This document shows, in pieces, positions 19,698-27,099 of a stretch of DNA of 64,000 nucleotides. The DNA lies in assembly GCF_016405965.1 (NCBI RefSeq), contig NZ_JAEFCD010000027.1, positions 1-64,000 of the forward strand, in the 5' to 3' direction. Below the pieces are notes generated by a model, which worked only from the letters and a program-made list of their open reading frames with translations, had not been told where the DNA came from and did not search any database. The number at the start of each line of letters is the position of its first letter. Within the stretch, counting starts at the first letter, position 1. A program made the position numbers and the translations under genes. This DNA is from Alteromonas sp. IB21. Its GTDB lineage: Bacteria; Pseudomonadota; Gammaproteobacteria; Enterobacterales; Alteromonadaceae.

Positions 19698-20528
19698 TTA
19701 ATACGCGGCCGATACGCTGTCTATTATTTCTGCTAGACCTACTCTTCTTACTTGTTTCATGCTGTGGACGTATACTTTCAGCGATACGTTTTCCAGTACT
19801 TCGATTTTCGTCAGCTTTACATTTTCAGGTAACTGGGTTCCAACATTCGTGGGTAATACAGCAACACCACCTTCGCTTTGAAGATTGTTTAGCGCTAAGT
19901 TCAAGGAGTTTGTTCTTAATTTAGCATCTCGTAATTGTGGGTAAGCCGTAAGTAGCCAGTCTCTTGCTTTGGCTCCCCAATCAATGGCAACAAAATCGGC
20001 CGCGTCTATCGTTTCCGCACCGTCTCCCACTCTATATAGAGCAAGTTCATGCTCGAGCAATACGGTGCTATTCACTTCTTCTGACTTTAACGGTTCGGTA
20101 GAAAACGACATATCGGTAACTCGCTCGTGCATTTGACGGGACAAGGTATCCAGGGTAAGCACCTCTGCCTTAACCGACCAATCTGGAAATGCGTTATGCA
20201 AATGACTTAACATTTGTGGCAACAATAGCTCACTAGCTAATTGCGTGGCGCCACATACAACGTATTCAGACGACTGAATTTGTAGTTCCTGCTTAGCCTC
20301 GTTTAACGTCGCGCACAGTTGTTTGGCATAAGGCAGAAGCTTCTCTCCAGACTGAGTAAGCTGAATGCTGTTTCTTTGCCTAATGAACAGCGTAGTGTGG
20401 AAATATTCTTCAAGGAGCTTTATACGTGCACTGACAGCAGATTGGGTGAGGTAAAGATTTTCTGCAGCTTTACCAAAGTGACGTGTTTTGGCCACCTCTA
20501 TAAAGGTGGTAAGAAAGCGTATATCCAT
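19698..20528 (-). CDS. hdfR: LysR-family regulator, HdfR-like
   Basis: A 276-residue LysR-type regulator with an N-terminal winged helix-turn-helix (residues 1-60). The stretch TRHFGKAAENLYLTQSAVSA is close to E. coli HdfR, a repressor of the flagellar master operon flhDC and activator of glutamate synthase. Synteny supports this: as in E. coli, it faces maoP, although here a small gene (20655-20822) lies between them. Alteromonadales regulate flagella differently, so the target set may differ. The effector domain (about residues 90-270) has no recognisable ligand residues. Confidence 0.82.
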   Translation of the reverse strand: MDIRFLTTFIEVAKTRHFGKAAENLYLTQSAVSARIKLLEEYFHTTLFIRQRNSIQLTQSGEKLLPYAKQLCATLNEAKQELQIQSSEYVVCGATQLASELLLPQMLSHLHNAFPDWSVKAEVLTLDTLSRQMHERVTDMSFSTEPLKSEEVNSTVLLEHELALYRVGDGAETIDAADFVAIDWGAKARDWLLTAYPQLRDAKLRTNSLNLALNNLQSEGGVAVLPTNVGTQLPENVKLTKIEVLENVSLKVYVHSMKQVRRVGLAEIIDSVSAAY

Positions 20529-20654
20529 GCTTGTTGTACAACCGAATCAAAGTATGTCTAAGTTGACATAGATGATACGGCAAGTAAACACAAAAGCACA
20601 GAAGCGCACCGTTAGAAACGGTACGCTTAATCAAATTTTCACCAACGCGTAGAA

Positions 20655-20822
20655 TTAATATTCTTCTTGGTGCAGACGACGCTGTTTATCACGACGTTGT
20701 AGGTCACGCTTTTGTTTCACTTTCACGCTGCTTTGACGCTTGGCGTTAGTTTTCTTTGCGTAAGAACCTTCGTCTTCTACCGAGTCCCATTCTTCACGCT
20801 GGTAACGATAGTCTTTGCTCAT
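20655..20822 (-). CDS. small basic hypothetical protein (55 aa)
   Basis: An open frame of 55 codons, MSKDYRYQREEWDSVEDEG at the start and then an Arg/Lys/Gln-rich tail (KRQSSVKVKQKRD, then LQRRDKQRRLHQEEY). The acidic head and very basic tail suggest an RNA- or DNA-contacting peptide, but no family is recognised. A GAGAAA element lies 5 bases before the ATG. Codon use looks like that of its neighbours and the frame ends cleanly, so I judge it real. Confidence 0.65.
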   Translation of the reverse strand: MSKDYRYQREEWDSVEDEGSYAKKTNAKRQSSVKVKQKRDLQRRDKQRRLHQEEY

Positions 20823-21217
20823 TGCTTTCTCTAAGTTGTTAACACACCTTAATTATTAACGTAAGCGTAAAAATGAAAAACGAAAATTTATCATCGTAGC
20901 GATAAGAAATTTTGATGATAAAACAGGGGAGTTTCTGAAAATATAATGTAGCGCAAGCCTCTGGATAGAGCGGTAGTCTCCGCATACCTAACAAGAAAAA
21001 TATGAACGGCATTTATCATATTTTTCAATAATATATATCCAATGCGTAATATCGTAATAATGAACAGACGTTAATATTTTACTAAATTCATGTGAAATTT
21101 TTTTTGAGTTTTCATTCCGTTAAAAATTTTTTGTTGATAAGAAAAAAAACTTTTGTTTTATCTTACTTTTTAATTGTCATAAAAGAGCGCTGAACAGACT
21201 ATTACGTTGGGTACATT
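20823..21217. other. AT-rich spacer between the small basic gene and maoP
   Basis: No gene is seen in these 395 bases. They are very AT-rich except for a short GC-richer island at about 20950-20990 containing a GCGG-N6-CCGC stem. In E. coli the MaoP target maoS lies beside maoP; a site of that kind would be expected here, but I cannot identify it. Promoters for the divergent genes must lie in this region. Confidence 0.6.
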
Positions 21218-21574
21218 ATGAAAAGTTTAGCTATTAGACCATCAGCAAAACCTTACATTGACCGTTTGAAGTTTCCCTATGGATTTCGTAAGTCCGGTGA
21301 TTTCAGCATTTCGGAAGCAGATCTTCTCACCACATACGGTAAAACCCTACTGGGACTTGAAAGTGGCGAACTTAAGCCAGAAAGTGACGATGAAGCGCAT
21401 TTTGTTGATTTTATCGGTGGAAAGGTTGAAGCGAGCAACAATGTAGAGAAGGCGTGGGCAAAGTACGTCAAACTCGCCAGAGGCAAAAAACACTTTTATA
21501 CATTGCACAGTAGCGCAAGTAACCAGTCGGATTATGACGATGACTATTCAGACGACGAATTCGACGTTGCGTAA
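21218..21574 (+). CDS. maoP: MaoP (YifE), Ori macrodomain organiser
   Basis: A 118-residue protein of the MaoP/YifE family (formerly DUF413). In E. coli MaoP acts with the site maoS to keep the Ori macrodomain distinct and to shield it from Ter factors. The family pattern is clear: FPYGFRKSGDFSISEADLL, then EAHFVDFIGG and EKAWAKYVKLARGKKHFYTL, ending in an acidic Asp-rich tail. Placement opposite hdfR repeats the E. coli arrangement. A strong terminator follows at 21611. Confidence 0.9.
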   Translation: MKSLAIRPSAKPYIDRLKFPYGFRKSGDFSISEADLLTTYGKTLLGLESGELKPESDDEAHFVDFIGGKVEASNNVEKAWAKYVKLARGKKHFYTLHSSASNQSDYDDDYSDDEFDVA

Positions 21575-21610
21575 ATATTTCGACCTTGCCTCAATTTAAC
21601 GATGAATACC

Positions 21611-21637
21611 AAAGCTCGCCATGGCGAGCTTTTTTGT
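21611..21637 (+). terminator. terminator of maoP
   Basis: The stem AAAGCTCGCC/GGCGAGCTTT with a two-base loop is followed by a run of T, 37 bases after the maoP stop. Confidence 0.88.
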
Positions 21638-21785
21638 TTGGCCTTGAAATGATCTCAATCAAGTTATGGAAAGAACAAAATTGAGAAACGTTAAGGATTG
21701 TCTACACTTAGACTATAGAGGAGCAAAATGCCCTAATTTGGTTGCATTGCTCTTACAAACCAGCCCAAGCAAAGGAGGCGCAACG

Positions 21786-22532
21786 ATGGTTATTAGCTCG
21801 AAACAGCTTACTCACTTTTCTATTCATGCACTTGATGACAAAGTGGGCGGCATTCGCGACATCCTTTTTGATGACGAAACCTTCACCGTTCGCTATCTCG
21901 TTGCGGACACTAACACGTGGTTACCTCTAAGCCGAAAAGTAGTGATATCCCCTATTTCGGTAAAACAACTAGCCTGTGAAGATGAGACAGTTCATATCAA
22001 CATGACTGTCGATACACTCAAGAATAGCCCTTCCATAGATGAGCACAAACCTGTTTCCCGGGAGTATGAAGAGAACCTTTTTAAGTATTTTGGCTACGGT
22101 TATTACTGGATAGGCCCAGGAGCTTGGGGCGAATTCGCCCATCCAGACGAATTGGTTGAACTGCAGCAGGCTGAGGAGTCCGATACCGTTCATCCTCAAA
22201 AAACGTCGAATCACTTACGCGCGGTGGGAGAAGTTGGCGGCTATGAAGTCGCTACAACATCTGACAATGTAGGTCATATCAGCAATTTTATTATTGATAC
22301 GCGTAGTTGGAAAATTGTGATGCTGGTTGTTGATACGAACAACTGGCTGCCGGGTGGGAAGCATTTAGCGTTATTGCCTAGCGACATCAAAAACATCGAT
22401 TGGGCAGCTCATCACGTTAGCGTGAGTCTCAGTCAAGACGAGCTAATGAATCGACCCGAAGTAGATGATGATAAAATCTCTGAAGAAGGCTACATATCAA
22501 CACTATGCAACAGTCTTAATGGCGATACTTAA
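21786..22532 (+). CDS. PRC-barrel domain protein (two barrels)
   Basis: A 248-residue soluble protein made of two PRC-barrel modules: one near residues 5-75 (HALDDKVGGIRDILFDDETF, then TVRYLVADTNTWLP), the second near 140-215 (VGGYEVATTSDNVGHISNF, then VMLVVDTNNWLPGG). PRC barrels occur in photosystem H subunits, RimM and stress proteins and act as adaptor or binding modules; the ligand here is unknown. I chose the ATG at 21786 because AAGGAGG lies 7 bases upstream; the frame is open further upstream but without a binding site. A strong terminator follows. Confidence 0.82.
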   Translation: MVISSKQLTHFSIHALDDKVGGIRDILFDDETFTVRYLVADTNTWLPLSRKVVISPISVKQLACEDETVHINMTVDTLKNSPSIDEHKPVSREYEENLFKYFGYGYYWIGPGAWGEFAHPDELVELQQAEESDTVHPQKTSNHLRAVGEVGGYEVATTSDNVGHISNFIIDTRSWKIVMLVVDTNNWLPGGKHLALLPSDIKNIDWAAHHVSVSLSQDELMNRPEVDDDKISEEGYISTLCNSLNGDT

Positions 22533-22555
22533 GGAAAGCCAAATGCCTTCCTCTT

Positions 22556-22587
22556 ACAATGTCCGTTTTTAAACGGACATTGTTTTT
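22556..22587 (+). terminator. terminator after the PRC-barrel gene
   Basis: Perfect 13-bp arms ACAATGTCCGTTT / AAACGGACATTGT with a two-base loop, then a T run. It lies between convergent genes and may also stop the ArsR transcript. Confidence 0.9.
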
Positions 22588-22615
22588 ACCGGTTTGCTGA
22601 CAATGTCTTAACTCA

Positions 22616-22924
22616 CTAGCAAAAAAACTCGTACATCAACGCGATCAAACGCTTAACCCGTTCATCTGCTAAACGATAAAAAATAGTTTGCCCATCTCTA
22701 CGTGTGGCCACCATTTTTGACTCTCGCAGTAAAGCAAGATGTTGTGATATGACAGGCTGAGATACATCGACAACGTCTAGAAGCTCAGTGACCGACTTTT
22801 CTTCTTCCAACAAAGAGCAAAGCACCATAAGACGCGTTTTGTTCGCAAATTGTTTTAGAAAGATTTCGGCTTCTGCAGCATGTTCCATTATTTCATTTGA
22901 ACTTATTACCATATCCTCGGACAT
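22616..22924 (-). CDS. ArsR-family repressor of SqrR/BigR type (persulfide sensor)
   Basis: A 102-residue winged-helix ArsR repressor with recognition segment VSQPVISQHLALLRESKMVA. Cys36 (in MVLC) and Cys102 (the last residue) are 66 residues apart, the same spacing as the two sensing cysteines of SqrR and BigR, which form a polysulfide bridge on exposure to reactive sulfur and release DNA. The divergent neighbour is a rhodanese, as in BigR-type loci. I start at the ATG at 22924, with AGGGAG 5 bases upstream, rather than the GTG two codons earlier. Arsenic or zinc motifs (for example ELCVCDL) are absent. Confidence 0.85.
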   Translation of the reverse strand: MSEDMVISSNEIMEHAAEAEIFLKQFANKTRLMVLCSLLEEEKSVTELLDVVDVSQPVISQHLALLRESKMVATRRDGQTIFYRLADERVKRLIALMYEFFC

Positions 22925-22970
22925 AAGCACTCCCTTTTTAATAAAATACCCGCGTTAATTTACCCCTTTA

Positions 22971-22986
22971 TTATACTAAAGTATAA
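22971..22986. promoter_or_regulatory. palindromic operator candidate for the ArsR regulator
   Basis: TTATACTAAAGTATAA is an inverted repeat with 7-base arms, 46 bases upstream of the arsR-like start and 132 bases upstream of the rhodanese. Its form and position suit an ArsR-family dimer site that controls both divergent genes. Confidence 0.55.
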
Positions 22987-23118
22987 GACAAATTGCTGAT
23001 TAGCTATTTTATGCGATGAGTTTCAGTCAATACGCTTATTCTGCTATCCTAAAATACGAATATTAACGTTAACCTATAAAACTTGCGTTGTTCACCAGCC
23101 TATCTTTAAGGAAGCCAA

Positions 23119-23469
23119 ATGCTCATTGACATTAAGACTCGCTTAGAAAATATCGACGTTAACGTTAGAACCGTTACGGCAGAACAGGCTTTTAATGAGT
23201 TAGAAAACAATGGGGGCACATTAATTGATGTTAGGGAAACCGCGGAGGTAAAAGATCAACCCGTTCGTTCTGCGTTACACATTCCCCGCGGCGTTCTCGA
23301 AATGAAGGCCATTGAGCAATTTAAAGATGCATCCACGCCCCTTTATATACACTGTGCCTCAGGCGTTCGCGCAAAGCTTGCAGCAGAACAACTAACTAAA
23401 ATGGGTTACGAAAATATATCTGTCGTAACGTGTCCAGTGCCCACAATCAATCAAGCTAGTGATAAATGA
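23119..23469 (+). CDS. rhodanese-like sulfurtransferase
   Basis: A 116-residue single-domain rhodanese that moves sulfane sulfur from a persulfide donor. The active-site loop CASGVRA follows YIH, with the catalytic Cys near residue 79, and GTLIDVRETAEVKDQPVRSA matches the upstream rhodanese motif. There is no signal peptide, so it should be cytoplasmic. AAGGAA lies 6 bases before the ATG. Divergent from the persulfide-sensor-type ArsR gene, which suggests induction by reactive sulfur species. Confidence 0.9.
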   Translation: MLIDIKTRLENIDVNVRTVTAEQAFNELENNGGTLIDVRETAEVKDQPVRSALHIPRGVLEMKAIEQFKDASTPLYIHCASGVRAKLAAEQLTKMGYENISVVTCPVPTINQASDK

Positions 23470-23523
23470 CTCGTTAATCCCTTATGTGATATAACAGCCC
23501 GAAATAGAGTAAAAGGCCTATAC

Positions 23524-24447
23524 ATGCTGAAATCCACATTAGAGCAGTGGCGAATGTTCAAAGCCGTTGTCGACGCAGGCGGTTTTAATCAGGCTGCCGT
23601 AGAAGTGCATAAAAGTCAGTCAAGTGTTCATCATGCTGTACAGAAATTAGAGAGCGCTATTGGGGTTAGGCTATTTGAAAATATTGGACGAAAAGTACAG
23701 CTCTCTCCACAAGGCGAGTTAATGTATCGTCGCGCTACTTTTTTACTGGATGAAGCACACAAGCTGGAGGCGGTAGCAAGCAGTCTTCAGGCTGGAACAG
23801 AAACCACATTACGCATCGCTGTGGATATTATATTTCCATCCGCACTGCTATATAACGTTCTTGGAAAAGTGTCCAACGAATATCCCTTGCTGCGTATAGA
23901 ATTAGAGGAAACCGTACTAAGCGGCGCGAATTCCCTATTAAGCAGTGGGAGAGTAGATCTTGGCATATCGCCGTTCGTTCTTCCAAATGGTTTTAGTGAA
24001 GACCTTTGCGAGATTGAGTTTGTAGCCGTGGCTCACGCCCGCCATCCTTTACATCAGTTGGGAAGAACACTGACATTAGAGGATTTAAAAGCTCACCGCC
24101 AGATCGTGGTTCGGGATTCTTCTACAGAACGTAAAGCTGACGTTGGCTGGTTAGGAGCAGAGCAGCGATGGACTGTCAGTCACATAAGGACATCAGTAGA
24201 TATCATTGCGCAGGGTCTAGGGTTTGCTTGGCTGCCTATTGCTATTATCAAAGACAAGCTCGAGGATGGTACATTAGTCCCCCTCCCGCTGGACAACAAT
24301 GCTGCATTAAGAAAAGCTCTGCTTTACTTGTCTTTTGAAGATGGTGACACACTCGGCCCTGCGGCTCGCGCGTTCATAGGGGAATTGAGATATCAAACGA
24401 TGAACCTACCGACCTCAGATCTGATTTTGGATAGTTGTGAAAATTAG
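23524..24447 (+). CDS. LysR-family transcriptional regulator
   Basis: A 307-residue LysR-type regulator. The N-terminal helix-turn-helix (AGGFNQAAVEVHKSQSSVHH, residues about 19-38) is followed by a periplasmic-binding-protein-like effector domain from about residue 92. The gene starts 54 bases after the rhodanese stop on the same strand and could be co-transcribed. Its target and ligand are not evident; the downstream decayed exoD gene points the other way. Confidence 0.9.
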   Translation: MLKSTLEQWRMFKAVVDAGGFNQAAVEVHKSQSSVHHAVQKLESAIGVRLFENIGRKVQLSPQGELMYRRATFLLDEAHKLEAVASSLQAGTETTLRIAVDIIFPSALLYNVLGKVSNEYPLLRIELEETVLSGANSLLSSGRVDLGISPFVLPNGFSEDLCEIEFVAVAHARHPLHQLGRTLTLEDLKAHRQIVVRDSSTERKADVGWLGAEQRWTVSHIRTSVDIIAQGLGFAWLPIAIIKDKLEDGTLVPLPLDNNAALRKALLYLSFEDGDTLGPAARAFIGELRYQTMNLPTSDLILDSCEN

Positions 24448-24456
24448 ACGTCTAGA

Positions 24457-25033
24457 CTAACTCATTACAGCGCTAAGTTGTTCGAAACCCAATACAAAAC
24501 CAAGCAGTGAAATAGACACGCTAATTAAAGCCACTGCCCCATCGTCCGTTCATGCCTATTACCATAATCAAAACGGCAAACGCGGGAATTAAGCCCATGA
24601 ACGGGATCAGTTCCAATGGCATCATCACGGCACCGCACACCATGCAATTTAGCGCGATTAATGAGCGAAAAAGCGTCTGACGCACAAAGAAGCAGCGAGG
24701 AACTAAGAACCTGTCAATACGAACCGCGTAAGGTTTGACCTTGTCGACTATCTACCTAAGCTGATCAGCGTCGCATTTCAAGTCCATGACTTTAACTGGA
24801 AGCCATTGATGACGTTGACCGAGTAAAATTTGCAAAGAAATAAGTAAAATTGTCACACCTGCCACGGATGGCCCCCCTAGAACTGCACCTATAGATGTGC
24901 AGGCGATAAAAGAAGGCAAGGCAAGCATTGGACCAAAGCCTCACTTTTCTAAAACACGCCAAAAATGAGCGAGGTGAAAGACACTTTGTTGAGCGCTTGA
25001 CTGCATTCTTCCAAGCAGCTCATATAACGTCAT
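24457..25033 (-). pseudogene. exoD: exoD-like exopolysaccharide synthesis gene, inactivated
   Basis: Read on the minus strand from an ATG at 25033, the frame gives MTLYELLGRM, then FHLAHFWRVLEK-stop-GFGP, PSVAGVTILLISLQILLGQR and PLELIPFMGLIPAFAVLIMV, the ExoD family (PF06055) in correct order. It is broken by TGA at 24941-24943, where family members have Arg before GFG (CGA to TGA fits), by TAG at 24752-24754, and by a one-base frameshift near 24545 after which DGAVALISVSISLLGFVLGF restores the expected C-terminus, ending at 24457. ExoD is a membrane protein linked to exopolysaccharide production in rhizobia. Three lesions argue against sequencing error. Confidence 0.8.
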
Positions 25034-25524
25034 TGATCTTTCAGCTGTTTTTCCTAATATTTTCAAATCCTTTGATTCCACTTTACCTGTGAACTGGTAT
25101 GCTATCTGACGAATTCCTCGCTGAAAATCTAATATAAAGCGCATTTTTGAGACAAAGCACTCCATATTGCGAACAATGATTAGGTATATGCTGTGCGAAA
25201 AATGTGCCATTGGATGCCTTACATCACTATTGCGCGCATAGGAATGTTTTTTGCAAATTTACTTTTTATGAAACGTTTTGCTTACAACAAAAATTAAAAA
25301 TAAAGGAATCGCGTCAAACGCTACTATTCGACAAACGCTATTGAGTTTGAACGGGTCGTTACGTCTGCCTAGCCAACATTCCTTGTTGTACAGAATTGAC
25401 ACATGCGGTGGTCGAGCTTTCGATAGCAGAATTCGAAACGCTACGATGACTGAACAACGAAAACCATAATATTGATTAAATTCCAAGTTTTACGAATTAG
25501 GAATAGAAAGAGAGGGACATCCAC
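25034..25524. other. intergenic region upstream of the signalling operon
   Basis: I see no convincing gene in these 491 bases; short open frames on both strands lack binding sites and family patterns. TTGACA at 25396-25401 followed by a 17-18 base spacer and TCGATA is a possible sigma-70 promoter for the operon starting at 25525. Confidence 0.5.
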
Positions 25525-26856
25525 GTGCTAACTGTACTTTTAGTTGATGACGACGCTGAATTCACAGAAGTTGCCTGTACCATTATTGAATTTTTGGGGC
25601 ATGAAGTACTTACTGCCGGAACATTAGAAGAAGCGCGAGATTGGTTGAAGAAAGAAACTTTTGATCACGTTTTACTAGATTTTATGCTGCCTGATGGCAG
25701 TGGTGCCCATCTATTTAATGAACTTGACGCACTTCCTAAGCGTCCACGGGTTACATTGATCACCGGTCACCCTTCTGTAAAAAGCGTTATAAAGGGCCTG
25801 TGTGGTCCAACCGTTGATTACCTCGTAAAACCCATTCAACGGGAAGAAATTGAAGCGGTTTTAAGCCAGAAAAAGAAAAATAAAGAGCCCGAAGAAGCAA
25901 AGATAGAAAAACACTTTGACTTGCTTATCGGCGAGTCTCCGGTGATGAAGGACCTATACAAACTTATTGCACGCGTCAGTAAAACAAGTGCAAATGTTAT
26001 GTTGCTTGGTGAAAGTGGCGTGGGTAAAGAAGTGGTCGCTGCAGCAATCCATCGCGCCTCAGAAAGCGAAGGCCCCTATATCGCTACAAACTGCGGCGCC
26101 TTTTCTAAAGAATTAATTGGAAGCGAATTGTTTGGTCATGAAAAAGGCGCATTCACTGGCGCTGTAGGTAGGAAAGAAGGTGTATTCGAACAGGCCGAGG
26201 GCGGCACACTTTTCTTAGACGAAATCACAGAAATGCCAATTGATATGCAGCCTAACTTACTTCGCGTGTTGGAAAACAAGGTAGTACTTCGCGTTGGCGG
26301 AACCAAATCGATTCCTGTTAATTGTCGTGTTGTTTCGGCTACAAACCGCACTATGGAAGAAATTGCACAGAGTAAGGTACTTCGAGAGGATATTTATTTT
26401 AGGCTGGCCGTCTTTCCTATCACTATTCCGCCCCTGCGAGAACGCAAACAGGATATACCGCTACTTGCAAAAACCTTCATCGCTGAATTTAACAAAGATA
26501 ATGGATCAATTTATCAATGGGAAGATAGCCAATTGGAAACATTACAGGCCTACGACTGGCCGGGTAACGTTCGTGAATTAAGACATTTTGTGCACCGTGC
26601 TGCCATCATGAGCGACCCAGAAAAAAGTGAAATTGAGCTTCCTAAAACCATTGAATCACCTTTTGCGCAAAAGCAAAGTACGACCCCTGCGCTCCAAGCA
26701 GGTAGAACCATAGAAGACGTTGAGAAAGAACTCATTTACGCCACATTGGAAAAAGTGAACGGCAATAAAACTACCGCCGCTGAAATGCTGGGGATTAGTA
26801 CTAAAACGCTTTATAACCGTCTTCATGCCTATGGTGACCTGAGTAAAGACGAATAA
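25525..26856 (+). CDS. NtrC-family sigma-54-dependent response regulator
   Basis: A 443-residue transcription activator for RpoN polymerase. Order: receiver domain (residues 1-115, phosphoacceptor Asp52, VDDD acidic pocket, Lys102), AAA+ ATPase (Walker A GESGVGKE at 162-169, the sigma-54 contact loop GAFTGA at 208-213, Walker B GTLFLDEI), and a C-terminal Fis-type helix-turn-helix (TAAEMLGISTKTLYNRL). The start is GTG, placed by the receiver domain onset and an AGAGAGGG element upstream. First gene of a five-gene operon with kinases and receivers. Sigma-54 type promoters lie in front of the gene groups at 31354 and 34450, which are therefore likely targets. Confidence 0.95.
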   Translation: MLTVLLVDDDAEFTEVACTIIEFLGHEVLTAGTLEEARDWLKKETFDHVLLDFMLPDGSGAHLFNELDALPKRPRVTLITGHPSVKSVIKGLCGPTVDYLVKPIQREEIEAVLSQKKKNKEPEEAKIEKHFDLLIGESPVMKDLYKLIARVSKTSANVMLLGESGVGKEVVAAAIHRASESEGPYIATNCGAFSKELIGSELFGHEKGAFTGAVGRKEGVFEQAEGGTLFLDEITEMPIDMQPNLLRVLENKVVLRVGGTKSIPVNCRVVSATNRTMEEIAQSKVLREDIYFRLAVFPITIPPLRERKQDIPLLAKTFIAEFNKDNGSIYQWEDSQLETLQAYDWPGNVRELRHFVHRAAIMSDPEKSEIELPKTIESPFAQKQSTTPALQAGRTIEDVEKELIYATLEKVNGNKTTAAEMLGISTKTLYNRLHAYGDLSKDE

Positions 26857-26870
26857 ATGAGGTATTCGGT

Positions 26871-27095
26871 ATGACTAGCGAAGAATTTTCGAAGCTCAGT
26901 GTTTTCGTACACGATGCACGCAAGCCGCTTAACAGGATTTCAATGCAAGCTGAACTTGTAAAAATGGCTTTAAATGGAGACGTCGCACCTGAAAAGGCGA
27001 TCGCGGCGTTAGACAAGATAATTAGCAGTGCGAAAGACTGCAGTCACACCCTTACTGAAATGACCTCAGAATTGGGTGGCAACATTGCGGATTAG
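26871..27095 (+). CDS. orphan H-box (histidine-kinase DHp-like) mini-protein
   Basis: A 74-residue protein that aligns over nearly its whole length with the dimerisation/phosphoacceptor domain of histidine kinases: SVFVHDARKPLNRISMQAEL matches the H-box pattern (F..xHExRxPLxxI), placing a candidate phosphoacceptor at His14, and AALDKIISSAKDCSHTLTEM fits the second helix of the hairpin. It has no ATP-binding domain, membrane segment or signal peptide. It starts 14 bases after the sigma-54 activator and ends 4 bases before the CHASE3 kinase, so it belongs to the operon. It could be a phosphotransfer intermediate, or a dimerisation decoy that blocks kinases. The function is inference; the family is not one I know by name. 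Confidence 0.75.
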   Translation: MTSEEFSKLSVFVHDARKPLNRISMQAELVKMALNGDVAPEKAIAALDKIISSAKDCSHTLTEMTSELGGNIAD

Positions 27096-27099
27096 TTAA

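Noticed and set aside
25259-25486. Minus-strand open frame upstream of the sigma-54 regulator
   Set aside because: No binding site, odd composition and no family; judged to be chance. A transposase remnant was considered but no motif is visible.
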